Shown: positions 27,215-37,049, counted from the stretch's first letter. The stretch is DNA of 64,000 bases from JAWMQL01 sp033283165 (GCA_033283165.1 JAWMQL010000005.1:248001-312000); one strand, 5' to 3'. The notes: generated by a model from the letters alone, not told the origin. Made by a program: numbers and translations.

Positions 27215-28588
27215 TTACTTTTCGGCCCCCGTCAGTCGGTAGGGATCAAGCAGGCTGGCCAGTTCCTCACGCGGCATTCCCGTCTCCTCGAGCGCCACGT
27301 CGAGCACCGGCCGCCCCTCCTCGTAACTGCGCTTGGCGATTGCAGCGGCAGCCTCGTAGCCGATGATGGAGTTCAGAGCCGTGACCAGTATGGGATTGCT
27401 GGCCAGAGAGCGCTGCACGGATTCGCGATTGACGGTAAATCCGTCCACGGTGCGGGCACTGGCCCGGCAGGCACCTGCCAGCAGCTCGATGCCCTGCAGC
27501 AGTTTGTCGGCAATCAATGGCAGCATGACATTGAGCTGGAAATTGCCGGACTGGCACGCCAGGGTGATAGTGGTGTCATTGCCTATCACCTCCGTCGCCG
27601 CCATCAATACCGCCTCGGGGAGTACCGGATTCACCTTGCCGGGCATGATAGAAGAACCGGGCTGCAGTGCCTGTAACTCGATCTCCGCCAGGCCGGACAA
27701 TGGTCCGGAGGACATCCAGCGCAGATCATTGTTAATCTTGACCAGCACCACCGCGAGTCCGCGCAGGCAGCTGGAGCACTCCAGGTTCACGTCCTGCCCC
27801 GCCATGCGGGCAAAGGGATTGGCAGCCACCGAAAAGTCCATCCCCGTCATCTCGTTGAGGCGCTTCACCAGGTGAGAGCCAAACCCGGCTGGCACGTTTA
27901 CCCCGGTACCTACCGCAGAGCCGCCGACAGGCAAATCCTGCAGGCGGGGCAACAGGTCCCCGATGCGCCTGTCACATTCCCGCAGCTGGCTGGCCCAGCC
28001 CGACAGTTCCTGGGCAAAAGTCAATGGCATGGCGTCCATCAGGTGAGTACGGCCGGTTTTGACCTCTGCCGCAAGTTCGTCACCGCGCCGATCGATTGAA
28101 CGGACCAGTAATGCCATGGCAGGCCGCAACGTCCTCTCCAGCGCCAGCGTCGACGCCACCTGGATGGTGCTGGGGATCACGTCGTTGCTGCTCTGGCTGC
28201 AATTGGCGTGATCGTTGGGATGCACCGCGAGGTCACCGTCTCTGGAAGCCAGGGCAGCCAGCACCTCGTTCATGTTCATATTGGTGCTGGTGCCCGAGCC
28301 GGTCTGCATGACCGAGACCGGGAAATGCTCCTGGCAGGCCCCCTCCGCGACAGTCTTCGCGGCGGCCTCGAGGGCGTCGGCCAGGGCCCCTTCCAGTACC
28401 CCGCACTGGCGGTTGGCCCGGGCGGCGGCGCCCTTGATTTGCGCCAGCGCGCGGATGAACCCCGCGGGCATCCGGCGCTCCGTGATCCTGAAATTATCCA
28501 CTGCGCGCTGGGTCTGGGCGCCGTACAGGGCATCTGCTGGCACCTTGATTTCGCCCATGCTGTCATGTTCTGTGCGGCTCTCGGTCAT
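27215..28588 (-). CDS. fumC: Class II fumarate hydratase
   Basis: A 457-residue protein of normal FumC length. The fumarase/aspartase signature GSSIMPGKVNP is at about 312-322, with SSNDVIPS and TGRTHLMDAMP blocks in the expected order. It converts fumarate and water to L-malate in the cytoplasm as a homotetramer. Unlike class I fumarases it needs no iron-sulfur cluster, so it is oxygen-stable. It is divergent from acnA; the 85-bp gap must hold both promoters. Confidence 0.95.
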   Translation of the reverse strand: MTESRTEHDSMGEIKVPADALYGAQTQRAVDNFRITERRMPAGFIRALAQIKGAAARANRQCGVLEGALADALEAAAKTVAEGACQEHFPVSVMQTGSGTSTNMNMNEVLAALASRDGDLAVHPNDHANCSQSSNDVIPSTIQVASTLALERTLRPAMALLVRSIDRRGDELAAEVKTGRTHLMDAMPLTFAQELSGWASQLRECDRRIGDLLPRLQDLPVGGSAVGTGVNVPAGFGSHLVKRLNEMTGMDFSVAANPFARMAGQDVNLECSSCLRGLAVVLVKINNDLRWMSSGPLSGLAEIELQALQPGSSIMPGKVNPVLPEAVLMAATEVIGNDTTITLACQSGNFQLNVMLPLIADKLLQGIELLAGACRASARTVDGFTVNRESVQRSLASNPILVTALNSIIGYEAAAAIAKRSYEEGRPVLDVALEETGMPREELASLLDPYRLTGAEK

Positions 28589-28673
28589 CCTGCAATTCCC
28601 CTGCTATATTTGGGTAAGCATAGACCTTCAGACGCCGGGCCGCCCACCGGCAGCCCCACAAAGGAGTACAGAG

Positions 28674-31394
28674 ATGAGTACCCGCTATACCCGGGAACAG
28701 GTTTTACAAGTCGACGACAAGGAGTACCTGATCTTCCCCTTCGATGGACTGGATGAAGACAGCAGCGCCACCACCCTGCCCTACTCGCACAAGATTCTGC
28801 TGGAAAACCTGCTGCGCCATGGCAACGAAGACTATGTCACCGACGACGATATTCTGGCGCTGGCCAATTGGGACCCCCTCGCGGAACCCTCCCAGGAGAT
28901 CGCCTTTGTTCCCTCCCGCGTACTGCTGCAGGATTTTACCGGGGTGCCCGCGATCGTGGACCTGGCGGTCATGCGCGACGCCATCGTGGATCTGGGCGGC
29001 GAAGCAGGTCGCATCAATCCCCTCTCCCCGGTGGAACTGGTGATTGACCACTCGGTGATGGTGGACCACTTCGCCAGTGCCGATGCCCTGGAGCGCAACA
29101 CGGAAATCGAAATTCGCCGTAATCTGGAGCGCTACCAGTTTCTGCGCTGGGGCCAGCAGGCCTTTGACAACTTCAAGGTGGTTCCTCCCGGAACCGGCAT
29201 CGTGCACCAGGTCAACCTGGAGTACCTGGCGCGGGGAGTGTTCACCGCGGAGCAGGACGGCCGCCTGCGGGCCTACCCCGACACCCTGGTGGGCACCGAC
29301 TCCCACACCACCATGATCAACGGCCTGGGTGTCCTGGGCTGGGGCGTGGGAGGCATCGAGGCCGAGGCAGCCATGCTCGGCCAGCCGGTGACCATGCTGA
29401 TTCCCCAGGTCGTAGGATTCCGCCTCAGCGGGCGGCTGGCCGAGGGGGCAACCGCGACCGACCTGGTGCTGACCGTCACGGAACAACTGCGCGCTCACGG
29501 GGTGGTGGGCAAGTTTGTCGAATTCTTCGGTCCCGGACTGCAACACCTGAGTCTCGCCGACCGCGCAACCATAGCCAACATGGCGCCCGAGTACGGTGCC
29601 ACCTGCGGCATTTTCCCCATGGACCGTGAGACCATCGACTACCTGCGACTGACCGGCCGGGAGGAATCCAGCCTGGTCCTGATCGAGGCCTACCTGAAGG
29701 CCATGGGCATGTGGCATGACGACGAGACCCCGGCGGCACGCTACAGTGCCACGCTGGAACTCGATCTTGCCGATGTCGTACCCAGCCTGGCGGGCCCCAA
29801 GCGTCCACAGGACAGGATTCCGCTGACGCAGGCCGCGGAGGCCTTCCGTCATGTTCTGCGTGAGGACCAGGAATTGCGCCTGGCAGATGCCTCTGCCGGC
29901 GACTGGGCCGCGGAGGGAGGGCAGACCAGTCCTGACCCGGCCGTCCCGCACGGTGTTACGGTGACCCGTGGCGAACAGGTCTTTCAACTGGATCACGGCG
30001 CTGTGGTGATCGCTGCGATTACCAGTTGTACCAATACATCGAACCCGGCAGTGCTGGTGGCCGCCGGGCTGGTGGCGCGCAAGGCGCGCCAACTGGGCTT
30101 GAAAACCCGCCCGTGGGTCAAGACCAGCCTGGCGCCGGGTTCCAAGGTCGTGACCGAATACCTGCGCAGGACCGGCCTGCTGGAGGACCTCGAAGCACTG
30201 GGTTTTCATGTGGTGGGGTACGGCTGTACCACCTGCATCGGGAATTCCGGGCCGCTGCCCGACGACATCACCGAGGCGATTCGCAGCGGCAAGTTGCTGG
30301 TGACGTCGGTCCTGTCCGGAAACCGCAACTTCGAGGGCCGCATTCACCAGGATGTCCGGGCCAATTACCTGGCCTCACCACCCCTGGTCGTCGCATACGC
30401 GCTGGCCGGCAGCATGACGCTGGATCTGTACCGCGAGGGCCTGGGCCAGGGCCCCGACGGCCGCGCCGTCACCCTGGCGGACATCTGGCCGGACCCGGCG
30501 GAAATCAACGCGCTGGTTGCCTCCAGCGTCAAACCGGAGATATTCCGGGAGCGCTATGCCGACGTCTACAGCGGCAACGAGGTCTGGAACAATCTGCCTG
30601 TGGACGACAGCGAGCGCTTCGCCTGGCCTGAGTCCACCTATGTCCGCAAGCCCACCTTCTTTGACGGCATGCCGCCGGAGCCGGCCCCGGTAGCCGCGGT
30701 GCAGGATGCGCGCTGCCTGGTCAAGGTCGGCGACAGCGTGACTACCGACCATATTTCACCGGCAGGCGCCATCGCAGTGGATAGCCCGGCTGGCCTGTAC
30801 CTCACCGACCACGGTATCGCGCCGGACGATTTCAATTCCTACGGCTCCCGCCGTGGCAACCACGAGGTCATGACCCGCGGCACCTTCGCCAATATCCGCC
30901 TCCGGAACCAGCTGGCTCCGGGGACCGAGGGCAGCGTGACCACCTGCTTCCTGAACGACCAACAGATGTCGATATTCGATGCCGCCGAGGCCTACCGCGC
31001 CGCGGATGTGCCCCTGGTGGTACTGGCAGGCAAGGAGTATGGCACCGGTTCGTCCCGGGACTGGGCAGCCAAGGGGCCGGCCCTGCTCGGTGTACGGGCG
31101 GTCATCGCTGAAAGCTACGAACGCATACACCGTTCCAACCTGATCGGCATGGGAATTTTACCGCTGCAATACCTGCGCGGAGAAAATGCGAGCTCGCTGG
31201 GCCTGGACGGCCGGGAGCGATTCACCCTGCCCGCGATCGAGCGCGGGCAATCGCGCCTGCAGGCCGCCGCCGCAAAACAGGACGGGACGGAAATCCTGTT
31301 TGAACTGGACATCCGCATCGACACCCCCAATGAATTCAGTTACTACGCCAATGGGGGGATCCTGCACTACGTGTTGCGCAACCTGGCGCGTTGA
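28674..31394 (+). CDS. acnA: Aconitate hydratase A
   Basis: A 906-residue protein, the usual length for AcnA. The [4Fe-4S] ligands are C452 (SCTNTSNP) and C518 and C521 (GCTTCIGNSGP). The C-terminal swivel domain shows GKEYGTGSSRDWAAKGP. It isomerises citrate to isocitrate in the TCA cycle. The ATG at 28674 has a clean AAAGGAG site; a much longer in-frame version from 28215 would lie over fumC and is not credible. Its divergent partner fumC is another TCA enzyme. Confidence 0.96.
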   Translation: MSTRYTREQVLQVDDKEYLIFPFDGLDEDSSATTLPYSHKILLENLLRHGNEDYVTDDDILALANWDPLAEPSQEIAFVPSRVLLQDFTGVPAIVDLAVMRDAIVDLGGEAGRINPLSPVELVIDHSVMVDHFASADALERNTEIEIRRNLERYQFLRWGQQAFDNFKVVPPGTGIVHQVNLEYLARGVFTAEQDGRLRAYPDTLVGTDSHTTMINGLGVLGWGVGGIEAEAAMLGQPVTMLIPQVVGFRLSGRLAEGATATDLVLTVTEQLRAHGVVGKFVEFFGPGLQHLSLADRATIANMAPEYGATCGIFPMDRETIDYLRLTGREESSLVLIEAYLKAMGMWHDDETPAARYSATLELDLADVVPSLAGPKRPQDRIPLTQAAEAFRHVLREDQELRLADASAGDWAAEGGQTSPDPAVPHGVTVTRGEQVFQLDHGAVVIAAITSCTNTSNPAVLVAAGLVARKARQLGLKTRPWVKTSLAPGSKVVTEYLRRTGLLEDLEALGFHVVGYGCTTCIGNSGPLPDDITEAIRSGKLLVTSVLSGNRNFEGRIHQDVRANYLASPPLVVAYALAGSMTLDLYREGLGQGPDGRAVTLADIWPDPAEINALVASSVKPEIFRERYADVYSGNEVWNNLPVDDSERFAWPESTYVRKPTFFDGMPPEPAPVAAVQDARCLVKVGDSVTTDHISPAGAIAVDSPAGLYLTDHGIAPDDFNSYGSRRGNHEVMTRGTFANIRLRNQLAPGTEGSVTTCFLNDQQMSIFDAAEAYRAADVPLVVLAGKEYGTGSSRDWAAKGPALLGVRAVIAESYERIHRSNLIGMGILPLQYLRGENASSLGLDGRERFTLPAIERGQSRLQAAAAKQDGTEILFELDIRIDTPNEFSYYANGGILHYVLRNLAR

Positions 31395-31427
31395 GCGCCG
31401 GTATCCCGGACAGTATCGCCGACACCC

Positions 31428-32294
31428 TCACTCGGGAATCGAGTCATATAGCGCGACGTCTTTGGCAAAGACCTCCTGTATCAACGCACCCTCCGGACGC
31501 CGTTGCAGCAGGTCCCTGCTTATGGCGGGAATCGGGTCGCGCTTGGTGCGCTGCAGGGTAATTCCCTCATCCAGCAACTTCTCCGCTGCGCCCGAATTAC
31601 TCTCGAACTTGGGCACGGCATGTTTGGTCTTGAACATTTTCGGGTGATTGCCTGAACTGCGCAGCCCAAGGTCCCGCTCGAGGGCCCGGGCGGTATCCGC
31701 CAGATGCTTGAGCCGGAAAAAGTTGACCTGGCAGTGGTCCAGCAGGGCACTGTGCTGCGGCGCATGGTGGCGATTTACACCGTCAGGGTCCTGGGCCTGC
31801 AACCAGCGCAAGTAGTCCATAAACGGCATCGGCGTATTCAGGGGCATCTCCCTGCCGTGGGTGAAGAACTGGATTTCCCGGCGCAGGCGGGTCATCCGGG
31901 ATTGCTGACCGCGTTGCTCTATCCTCGGTATCTGCGGACTGTTGACCTGCAGGTAACTGCTGAACGCCCTGGCGAAGGGACAGCGCACGAACAGGATAAG
32001 GGGTTTACCGGCGGCCACCGCCTGCAACAGGTCCCGGCGATATCCGGGCCGCGCCTTGAACACGTCGCGCTCGTACTGGTGCAGCCGCATTTGTCCCCTG
32101 CCCTTGTCATAGGAGCTGGCCTCCAGCAGCAGGTGGGCCTGGAAGAGGTACCAACGCAGGAGCACGGTGCAGCCCGCCTTGTGCGACCAGCTGGCGATAA
32201 AGGGGACATCGGGGTGATGATAGGGCAGCCGGTAACCAAGATGACGCTTGACCTCGTCCATATCGCCCGGCTGGCTGGGCAATAACTGAATCAT
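31428..32294 (-). CDS. Sulfotransferase-family protein (Sulfotransfer_2 type)
   Basis: A 288-residue protein. The 5-prime-phosphosulfate binding loop is seen as SWSHKAGCTVLLRWYL near residue 36, and the 3-prime-phosphate site as LILFVRCPFARAFSSYLQ near 100. These are the two hallmarks of PAPS-dependent sulfotransferases of the carbohydrate/heparan type. There is no signal peptide, so it acts in the cytoplasm, perhaps on a surface-polysaccharide precursor. No glycan synthesis genes are adjacent. It converges with acnA. Confidence 0.72.
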   Translation of the reverse strand: MIQLLPSQPGDMDEVKRHLGYRLPYHHPDVPFIASWSHKAGCTVLLRWYLFQAHLLLEASSYDKGRGQMRLHQYERDVFKARPGYRRDLLQAVAAGKPLILFVRCPFARAFSSYLQVNSPQIPRIEQRGQQSRMTRLRREIQFFTHGREMPLNTPMPFMDYLRWLQAQDPDGVNRHHAPQHSALLDHCQVNFFRLKHLADTARALERDLGLRSSGNHPKMFKTKHAVPKFESNSGAAEKLLDEGITLQRTKRDPIPAISRDLLQRRPEGALIQEVFAKDVALYDSIPE

Positions 32295-32390
32295 TGCCCG
32301 TCACTCTACCGGGAGATCGCCCTGTTTTGAAGCCCGCCAGCGACCGCGGGCTTCGTCCGTCTCGCGCCGCAGGACCTCAATCGGCCTGAA

Positions 32391-33053
32391 TCAGGTCCTT
32401 GTTTTGCGGCCAGTGATCATGGCCCGCAACAGGGATTCGTTGTGGGCCCGGCTCGAGAGGAAAACGCCGCCCAGGTGGAGCAGGATCAATAACAGCATGA
32501 GATTGACCGAGAACTCGTGTATCTCCTCCCAGAACTCTTCCTCTGCCGAGTCGGAGTCAGCTACTTCTTCCAGGGCCCCGTCGTCCCGGTCTGGTGACCC
32601 GGCCTCGTGCTCCCGACTCTCATCTCCGGTGCCTGCCTGCGGCGATTGCGCCATCGCAGTGATAACCGCAAAGGGACCCTTGCCCTCCTCGATGGCATAC
32701 AGCTTCATGCCGCTGACGGCGGTGCAGCACAGGGCGATCAGCATCACCAGCACCATCATGCCCCCAGCGGGATTGTGACCCAGGTAGCGCGCCGGCTTAC
32801 GGCCGGTAGCCAGGGCCTTCAGGTATTCCAGCACCCTGCCCGGCGCATAGACAAAATCCCGGAACCGGGCGTGGGTGGAGCCGGTAAACCCCCAGAGGAT
32901 GCGCAAGACCACCAGCGTGGCTATGGCATAGCCGGAGTAGACATGCAGCCAGTGCTCCTCCTCTCCGGTGATATAGCTGGTGACAAACAGTAGCACCAGG
33001 GCCCAGTGAAAGGTCCGGACAAATCGGTCCCAAACATAAACGGTATCGCTCAT
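32391..33053 (-). CDS. Cytochrome b561-type di-haem membrane protein with acidic loop
   Basis: A 220-residue protein with four membrane helices. The N terminus VWDRFVRTFHWALVLLFVTSYITG is typical of bacterial b561/hydrogenase cytochrome b subunits. Candidate haem ligands are H16, H37 and H193. Between helices 3 and 4, residues 135-180 form an unusual insert that is nearly all acidic or small residues, ending EEEFWEEIHEFSVN. It should pass electrons between the quinone pool and a soluble partner, often a small cytochrome c; none is encoded next to it. Confidence 0.82.
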   Translation of the reverse strand: MSDTVYVWDRFVRTFHWALVLLFVTSYITGEEEHWLHVYSGYAIATLVVLRILWGFTGSTHARFRDFVYAPGRVLEYLKALATGRKPARYLGHNPAGGMMVLVMLIALCCTAVSGMKLYAIEEGKGPFAVITAMAQSPQAGTGDESREHEAGSPDRDDGALEEVADSDSAEEEFWEEIHEFSVNLMLLLILLHLGGVFLSSRAHNESLLRAMITGRKTRT

Positions 33054-33183
33054 CTCGCGTCTCCCAATGCGTTACTCAGGCCAAATATTGATCCACCCAC
33101 GGGTAAATTGCATCGGGCGAATGTCATAATGCAGCGGCAAAAGGGTGAGTTTGGTACATTTGTCCAATGGATGAGGAGTGACG

Positions 33184-33687
33184 ATGCGCAGGCCTTTATC
33201 GCAGGAGCATTTCATCATCGCTTTTCTATTGTTGGTGGCCGTGGCCAGCGCCGCCGACCTGACGGCCGATATCAAAGAGGGAGTAAATACCTCACACCTG
33301 GTCCAGGAGGGCGCCATTCTGGCGCTGGCGCTCTGCGGGGTCGCCCTGATTGCCGCCAGCCTGCGGCGACGGGTCCGGGAGGTCCGGCAATTGAAAGCCG
33401 ATGTGGAGGCACTGGAGCACGCCGCCCGAAACCCGCCCGAGCAGGTCGTGGCAGCGAGGCGACAACTGGCCACCGCCATCAGCACCCAGTTCGACGCCTG
33501 GTCCCTGACACCCAGTGAACGGGAAGTCGGGCTGCTGCTGTTAAAGGGATTCAGCCTGAAAGAGATCTCGGAGTTGCGCGGCACCACGGAAAAAACCATT
33601 CGGCAGCAGGCCTCGGCAGTCTACAAAAAGGCCGGGCTGGCCGGCAGGCACGCGTTTTCGGCCTGGTTTATCGAGGATATCCTGTAA
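33184..33687 (+). CDS. Membrane-anchored LuxR-type helix-turn-helix protein
   Basis: The 167-residue protein has two membrane helices (about 10-24 and 43-59), a charged linker, and a C-terminal LuxR-type HTH at about 107-160 with SEREVGLLLLKGFSLKEISELRGTTEKTIRQQ. There is no receiver or autoinducer domain. A DNA-binding domain tied to the membrane could sense envelope state directly, as ToxR-like proteins do; that is inference. The ATG at 33184 has a GAGGAG site. It is divergent from the cytochrome b561 gene with 130 bp between, which is the most likely target. Confidence 0.78.
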   Translation: MRRPLSQEHFIIAFLLLVAVASAADLTADIKEGVNTSHLVQEGAILALALCGVALIAASLRRRVREVRQLKADVEALEHAARNPPEQVVAARRQLATAISTQFDAWSLTPSEREVGLLLLKGFSLKEISELRGTTEKTIRQQASAVYKKAGLAGRHAFSAWFIEDIL

Positions 33688-33837
33688 GCGCCGACGGGCG
33701 CCCGGCACCCGGTCCTCATCTCGCGGCGCGCCGCCAGATTATTCCTCAGTGGATTTCCGCCCCGGCGCGTTGTTGACCTTTCCTGCAGGTGTGGCCATAG
33801 TCAACCCACCAGCGATAACAAGAATGTCAAGCTGACC

Positions 33838-35148
33838 ATGGCCAATACCCCCGACAATACCGCCAGCTCGGCTCTGGAAAATCCCTATGCAACGCCCGCT
33901 CGGCGCTACTACGCGCTGGGTGTCCTCACTTTGGTGTATACCTTCAACTTCATCGATCGGCAGTTACTGGCCATTTTGCAGGAAGGTATCAAGGCGGACC
34001 TCGGCCTCAGCGACGGGCAGCTGGGCCTGTTGACCGGGCTGGCGTTCGCCATGTTTTACGTGATTGCCGGGATTCCCATCGCCGGACTGGCAGATCGCTC
34101 GAACCGCCGCAATATCATCGCACTGTGTGTCTTTATCTGGAGTTTCATGACAGCGATCAGCGGCATGGTGCAGAACTACCTGCAGCTGTTGCTGGCCCGG
34201 ATCGGGGTTGGGATCGGCGAGGCGGGTGGCAGCCCCCCGGCACACTCCATGATTTCGGACATGTTCCCGGTGCATCAGCGCGCCGGCGCACTGGGCATTT
34301 TTTCGAGCGGCATCAATATCGGCATCCTGTTCGGGTTCCTGTTCGGCGGCTGGCTGAACGAATTTTTTGGCTGGCGCACAGCGTTCCTGGTGGTGGGCGT
34401 GCCGGGCATCCTGGTGGCCGCGCTGGTTCGGTTCCAGGTGCGGGAACCGATCCGCGGGCTGATGGAATCCAGGCAGGCCACCAGGGAGTCGCCGACCTTC
34501 AGACAGGTGGTGGGCCTGCTCTGGAGCCGCCGTTCTTTCCGCCACGTGGCGCTGGGCTGTGGCCTGAACGCTTTCGCCGGTTACGCCATCCTGAACTGGA
34601 CCGCGTCGTTCATGCTGCGCAATCACGAGATCTCCACCGGTGAACTGGGGACCTGGCTGTCCCTGATTTTCGGCCTGGGAGGCGCAGGCGGGGTTCTGCT
34701 GACCAGCCGGCTGGCGGATCGTCTCGCGGTGGCGGACAAGCGCTGGTATGTCTGGGCCTCCGCCGGCGCCAGCCTGATCTGCGTGCCCCTCATTGCACTG
34801 GTTTATACCGCTGACAGTGCCCGGGTGGCCCTGCTATGGCTGATCATCCCGGGCTCTCTGCTGACGGTGTATGTGCCGATCAGCGTCGCGGTGATTCACA
34901 GCCTGGTGGGACTGAAAATGCGCGCCACGGGTTCGGCGATACTGTACCTGGTGCTGAATATTATCGGGCTAGGTGGCGGTCCCTGGTGTGTGGGTTTACT
35001 GAGTGACTACCTGGAACCCGAAATGGGTACGGCTGCCCTGGGTACCGCGATGCTGTACCTCTTACCGGTTGCGATGCTGTGGTCAGCCACGCATTTTGTC
35101 CTGGCGGGGCGCAGGCTGCGCGGAGAGATCGAGCAGGCACCGGCCTAG
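33838..35148 (+). CDS. MFS transporter, spinster-like group
   Basis: A 436-residue protein with 12 membrane helices. Typical blocks are FIDRQLLAILQEGIKADLGLSD, GIPIAGLADRSNRRNIIALCV and LARIGVGIGEAGGSPPAHSMIS; the last is characteristic of spinster-like and related MFS proteins common in proteobacterial catabolic clusters. The SDR and VOC genes follow on the same strand with short gaps, so it may import the substrate that they act on. Specificity is unknown. Confidence 0.85.
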   Translation: MANTPDNTASSALENPYATPARRYYALGVLTLVYTFNFIDRQLLAILQEGIKADLGLSDGQLGLLTGLAFAMFYVIAGIPIAGLADRSNRRNIIALCVFIWSFMTAISGMVQNYLQLLLARIGVGIGEAGGSPPAHSMISDMFPVHQRAGALGIFSSGINIGILFGFLFGGWLNEFFGWRTAFLVVGVPGILVAALVRFQVREPIRGLMESRQATRESPTFRQVVGLLWSRRSFRHVALGCGLNAFAGYAILNWTASFMLRNHEISTGELGTWLSLIFGLGGAGGVLLTSRLADRLAVADKRWYVWASAGASLICVPLIALVYTADSARVALLWLIIPGSLLTVYVPISVAVIHSLVGLKMRATGSAILYLVLNIIGLGGGPWCVGLLSDYLEPEMGTAALGTAMLYLLPVAMLWSATHFVLAGRRLRGEIEQAPA

Positions 35149-35199
35149 GTTCTGTTAAACTCTCCACTCTTTTTTTAACCACAGGGAGTGAACCGATTC

Positions 35200-35991
35200 A
35201 TGGGATTACTGACGGGGAAAGTCGCGATTGTAACCGGTGCCGGCGGCGGTATCGGTAAGGGTGTCGCGCGGCGGTTTGCGCGGGAGGGCGCCACGGTAAT
35301 TGTCGCCGACGTCAACGCCGAGGCTGGGGCACAGACCGCCAGCGCGCTGGCGGAACTCGGGGGCAGCGGCAGCTTCACTCCCTACGACCTGTTCGACCTC
35401 GACAGCGGCAAACGCCTGGTCAGCGACACGATAAAAGAGTTCGGGCAGATAGATATACTGGTCAACAACGCCTACCCAACCTCCGGCGGCAAAACCCTGC
35501 CGATCGAAAATCGCAGCATGGAGGATTACCAGCGCACCCTGGCGGCCGGCTATCTCGCTGTGGTCAGCCTGATGAAGGAGGTGTTCCCGCACATGCGGGA
35601 CCGTCACTACGGCCGAATTATCAACATGTGCTCGCTGAACGGCGTCAATGCCCACAAGTTCACGGCGGACTACAACAGCTGCAAAGAGGCGGTCAGAGCC
35701 TTTTCGCGAACCGCGGCAGTGGAATGGATGCGCCATGGCATCACCACCAACGTGATCTGCCCGGCGGCAGCCACCGAGGCCTACAAGGCGTTTGAAAAGT
35801 CTGAGCCTGCAATGGTCGCCGAGATGCTGCAGCAAAATCCCGCTGGCCGCATGGGTGACCCGGAAGACGACATCGGTGGCGCCGCCCTGTTGCTCGCGTC
35901 CGACGACGCCAGCTACATCAACGGCAATACCCTGTTCGTTGACGGCGGTTCACACGTCAATGGCGTCAACTGGCAGCCGAAGGATCGTTAG
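35200..35991 (+). CDS. Short-chain dehydrogenase/reductase
   Basis: A 263-residue classical SDR. The cofactor motif TGAGGGIG is near residues 14-21, followed by NNAYPTSGG (NNAG position), an active-site Ser in NMCSLNG, and Y-N-S-C-K as the Tyr-x-x-x-Lys pair. The ending YINGNTLFVDGGSH is standard. It oxidises or reduces an alcohol/ketone with NAD(P). An ACAGGGAG site supports the ATG at 35200 over the GTG at 35188. It follows the MFS gene by 51 bp and precedes a VOC gene by 59 bp, likely one operon. Confidence 0.88.
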   Translation: MGLLTGKVAIVTGAGGGIGKGVARRFAREGATVIVADVNAEAGAQTASALAELGGSGSFTPYDLFDLDSGKRLVSDTIKEFGQIDILVNNAYPTSGGKTLPIENRSMEDYQRTLAAGYLAVVSLMKEVFPHMRDRHYGRIINMCSLNGVNAHKFTADYNSCKEAVRAFSRTAAVEWMRHGITTNVICPAAATEAYKAFEKSEPAMVAEMLQQNPAGRMGDPEDDIGGAALLLASDDASYINGNTLFVDGGSHVNGVNWQPKDR

Positions 35992-36050
35992 TCTTCAGGG
36001 ACCAACTATAATCCTGTGAGACGTGCGTACGGCCCAGGAGACACACTTCG

Positions 36051-36515
36051 ATGAAAACTGTACTGCAACCCACTGGCGACCAGGCCAGCGCGTTTCGCGA
36101 CAGGGCCAACCCCATCAATATCACCTGCATCGACCACGTGGTGATTCGGGCGGTGGATTTGCAAGGTATGATCGCCTTCTACCGGGATGTCCTGGGTTGC
36201 CGGCTGGAGCGCGGCCCCGGCGACCTTGGCCTGGCCCAGTTGCGCGCAGGGCTCTCCCTGATCGATGTCGTCGACACGAACGGCACTCTCGGGCGCCAGG
36301 GCGGAGACGCACCGGACCACGGGGCGCCCAATATGGACCATGTCTGCCTCCAGGTGGATCCCTGGGATCTCGACACGCTCGAGCGGCACTTGCGTGATCA
36401 CGGGGTGGATTATGACCCGGTCGATACGCGGTACGGCGCGACGGGCATGGGACCCTCTATCTACCTGAGAGACCCGGAGGGCAACAACGTGGAGCTGAAG
36501 GGGACCGTGCGGTAG
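36051..36515 (+). CDS. VOC-family (glyoxalase/extradiol dioxygenase fold) protein
   Basis: A 154-residue protein with one vicinal-oxygen-chelate module pair. ITCIDHVVIRAVDLQGMIAFYRDVLGC has the first metal His, MDHVCLQVDP the second His, and YLRDPEGNNVELKG the metal Glu. The metal site therefore looks complete. Members act as lyases, isomerases or dioxygenases on small molecules; the reaction cannot be told. It ends 1 bp before the convergent MarR gene. Confidence 0.82.
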   Translation: MKTVLQPTGDQASAFRDRANPINITCIDHVVIRAVDLQGMIAFYRDVLGCRLERGPGDLGLAQLRAGLSLIDVVDTNGTLGRQGGDAPDHGAPNMDHVCLQVDPWDLDTLERHLRDHGVDYDPVDTRYGATGMGPSIYLRDPEGNNVELKGTVR

Positions 36516-36516
36516 G

Positions 36517-37035
36517 TCAGAACGGTCTTTGTACGTCCAGTATCGGGGCGGCATCGATGTGGTCGGCGTCCATCATGGTCGCGACCTTCTGCAGCACATC
36601 GAGGATCGCCTCCTGCTCGTTGTCGTCAAGCGCCTCGAACCGCTCGATAAATTTTTCATGCAGAAGTGGCGGGGATTGCTTGAGTGTTTTCTTTCCCTGA
36701 GCCGTCAAACGGGCGTTCACCACGCGCTTGTCCTGTTCATTCCTGACCCGCTCCACCAGTAAACGGCCCTCCAGGCGATCCAGGATGGTGGTAACCGTGG
36801 CCTGGCTCAGCGAGACATGGTCCGACAGCCGTTTCACAGTCACATCGCCCAGCGTCTCTATGGCGCGCAGCACCACGAGTTGCGGGATCGTAAGCCCGCA
36901 GTCCTTGACCATACGGCTGGACTGCATATCGGTGGCGCGGATGATACGGCGCAGCGACACCAGCACCCCCTGCCAGGCCGCCAGGTCAGCCCTATCTCCG
37001 CCCCGGGACCGCCCCGCTGTCTCACCGTTCGGCAT
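36517..37035 (-). CDS. MarR-family transcriptional regulator
   Basis: The 172-residue protein has a winged-helix core from about 45 to 140 with LVVLRAIETLGDVTVKRLSDHVSLSQATVTTILDRLEGRLLVERV and the wing sequence RVRNEQDKRVVNARLTAQGKK, where the D-x-R motif of MarR proteins is present. MarR proteins are dimeric repressors often released by phenolic ligands. A 7+7 inverted repeat lies 15 bp upstream of the start, in the region shared with the NAGGN operon, and is a likely binding site. The start has no clear ribosome site. Confidence 0.87.
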   Translation of the reverse strand: MPNGETAGRSRGGDRADLAAWQGVLVSLRRIIRATDMQSSRMVKDCGLTIPQLVVLRAIETLGDVTVKRLSDHVSLSQATVTTILDRLEGRLLVERVRNEQDKRVVNARLTAQGKKTLKQSPPLLHEKFIERFEALDDNEQEAILDVLQKVATMMDADHIDAAPILDVQRPF

Positions 37036-37049
37036 TTTAATTTGATCTC

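Noticed and set aside
28215..28673. 459-bp N-terminal extension of aconitase
   Set aside because: It lies over the 5-prime part of fumC on the other strand, and normal AcnA length and a strong ribosome site point to 28674.
28704..30347. 547-residue minus-strand ORF opposite acnA
   Set aside because: The plus strand encodes aconitase with its cluster cysteines; the antisense frame has no motif.
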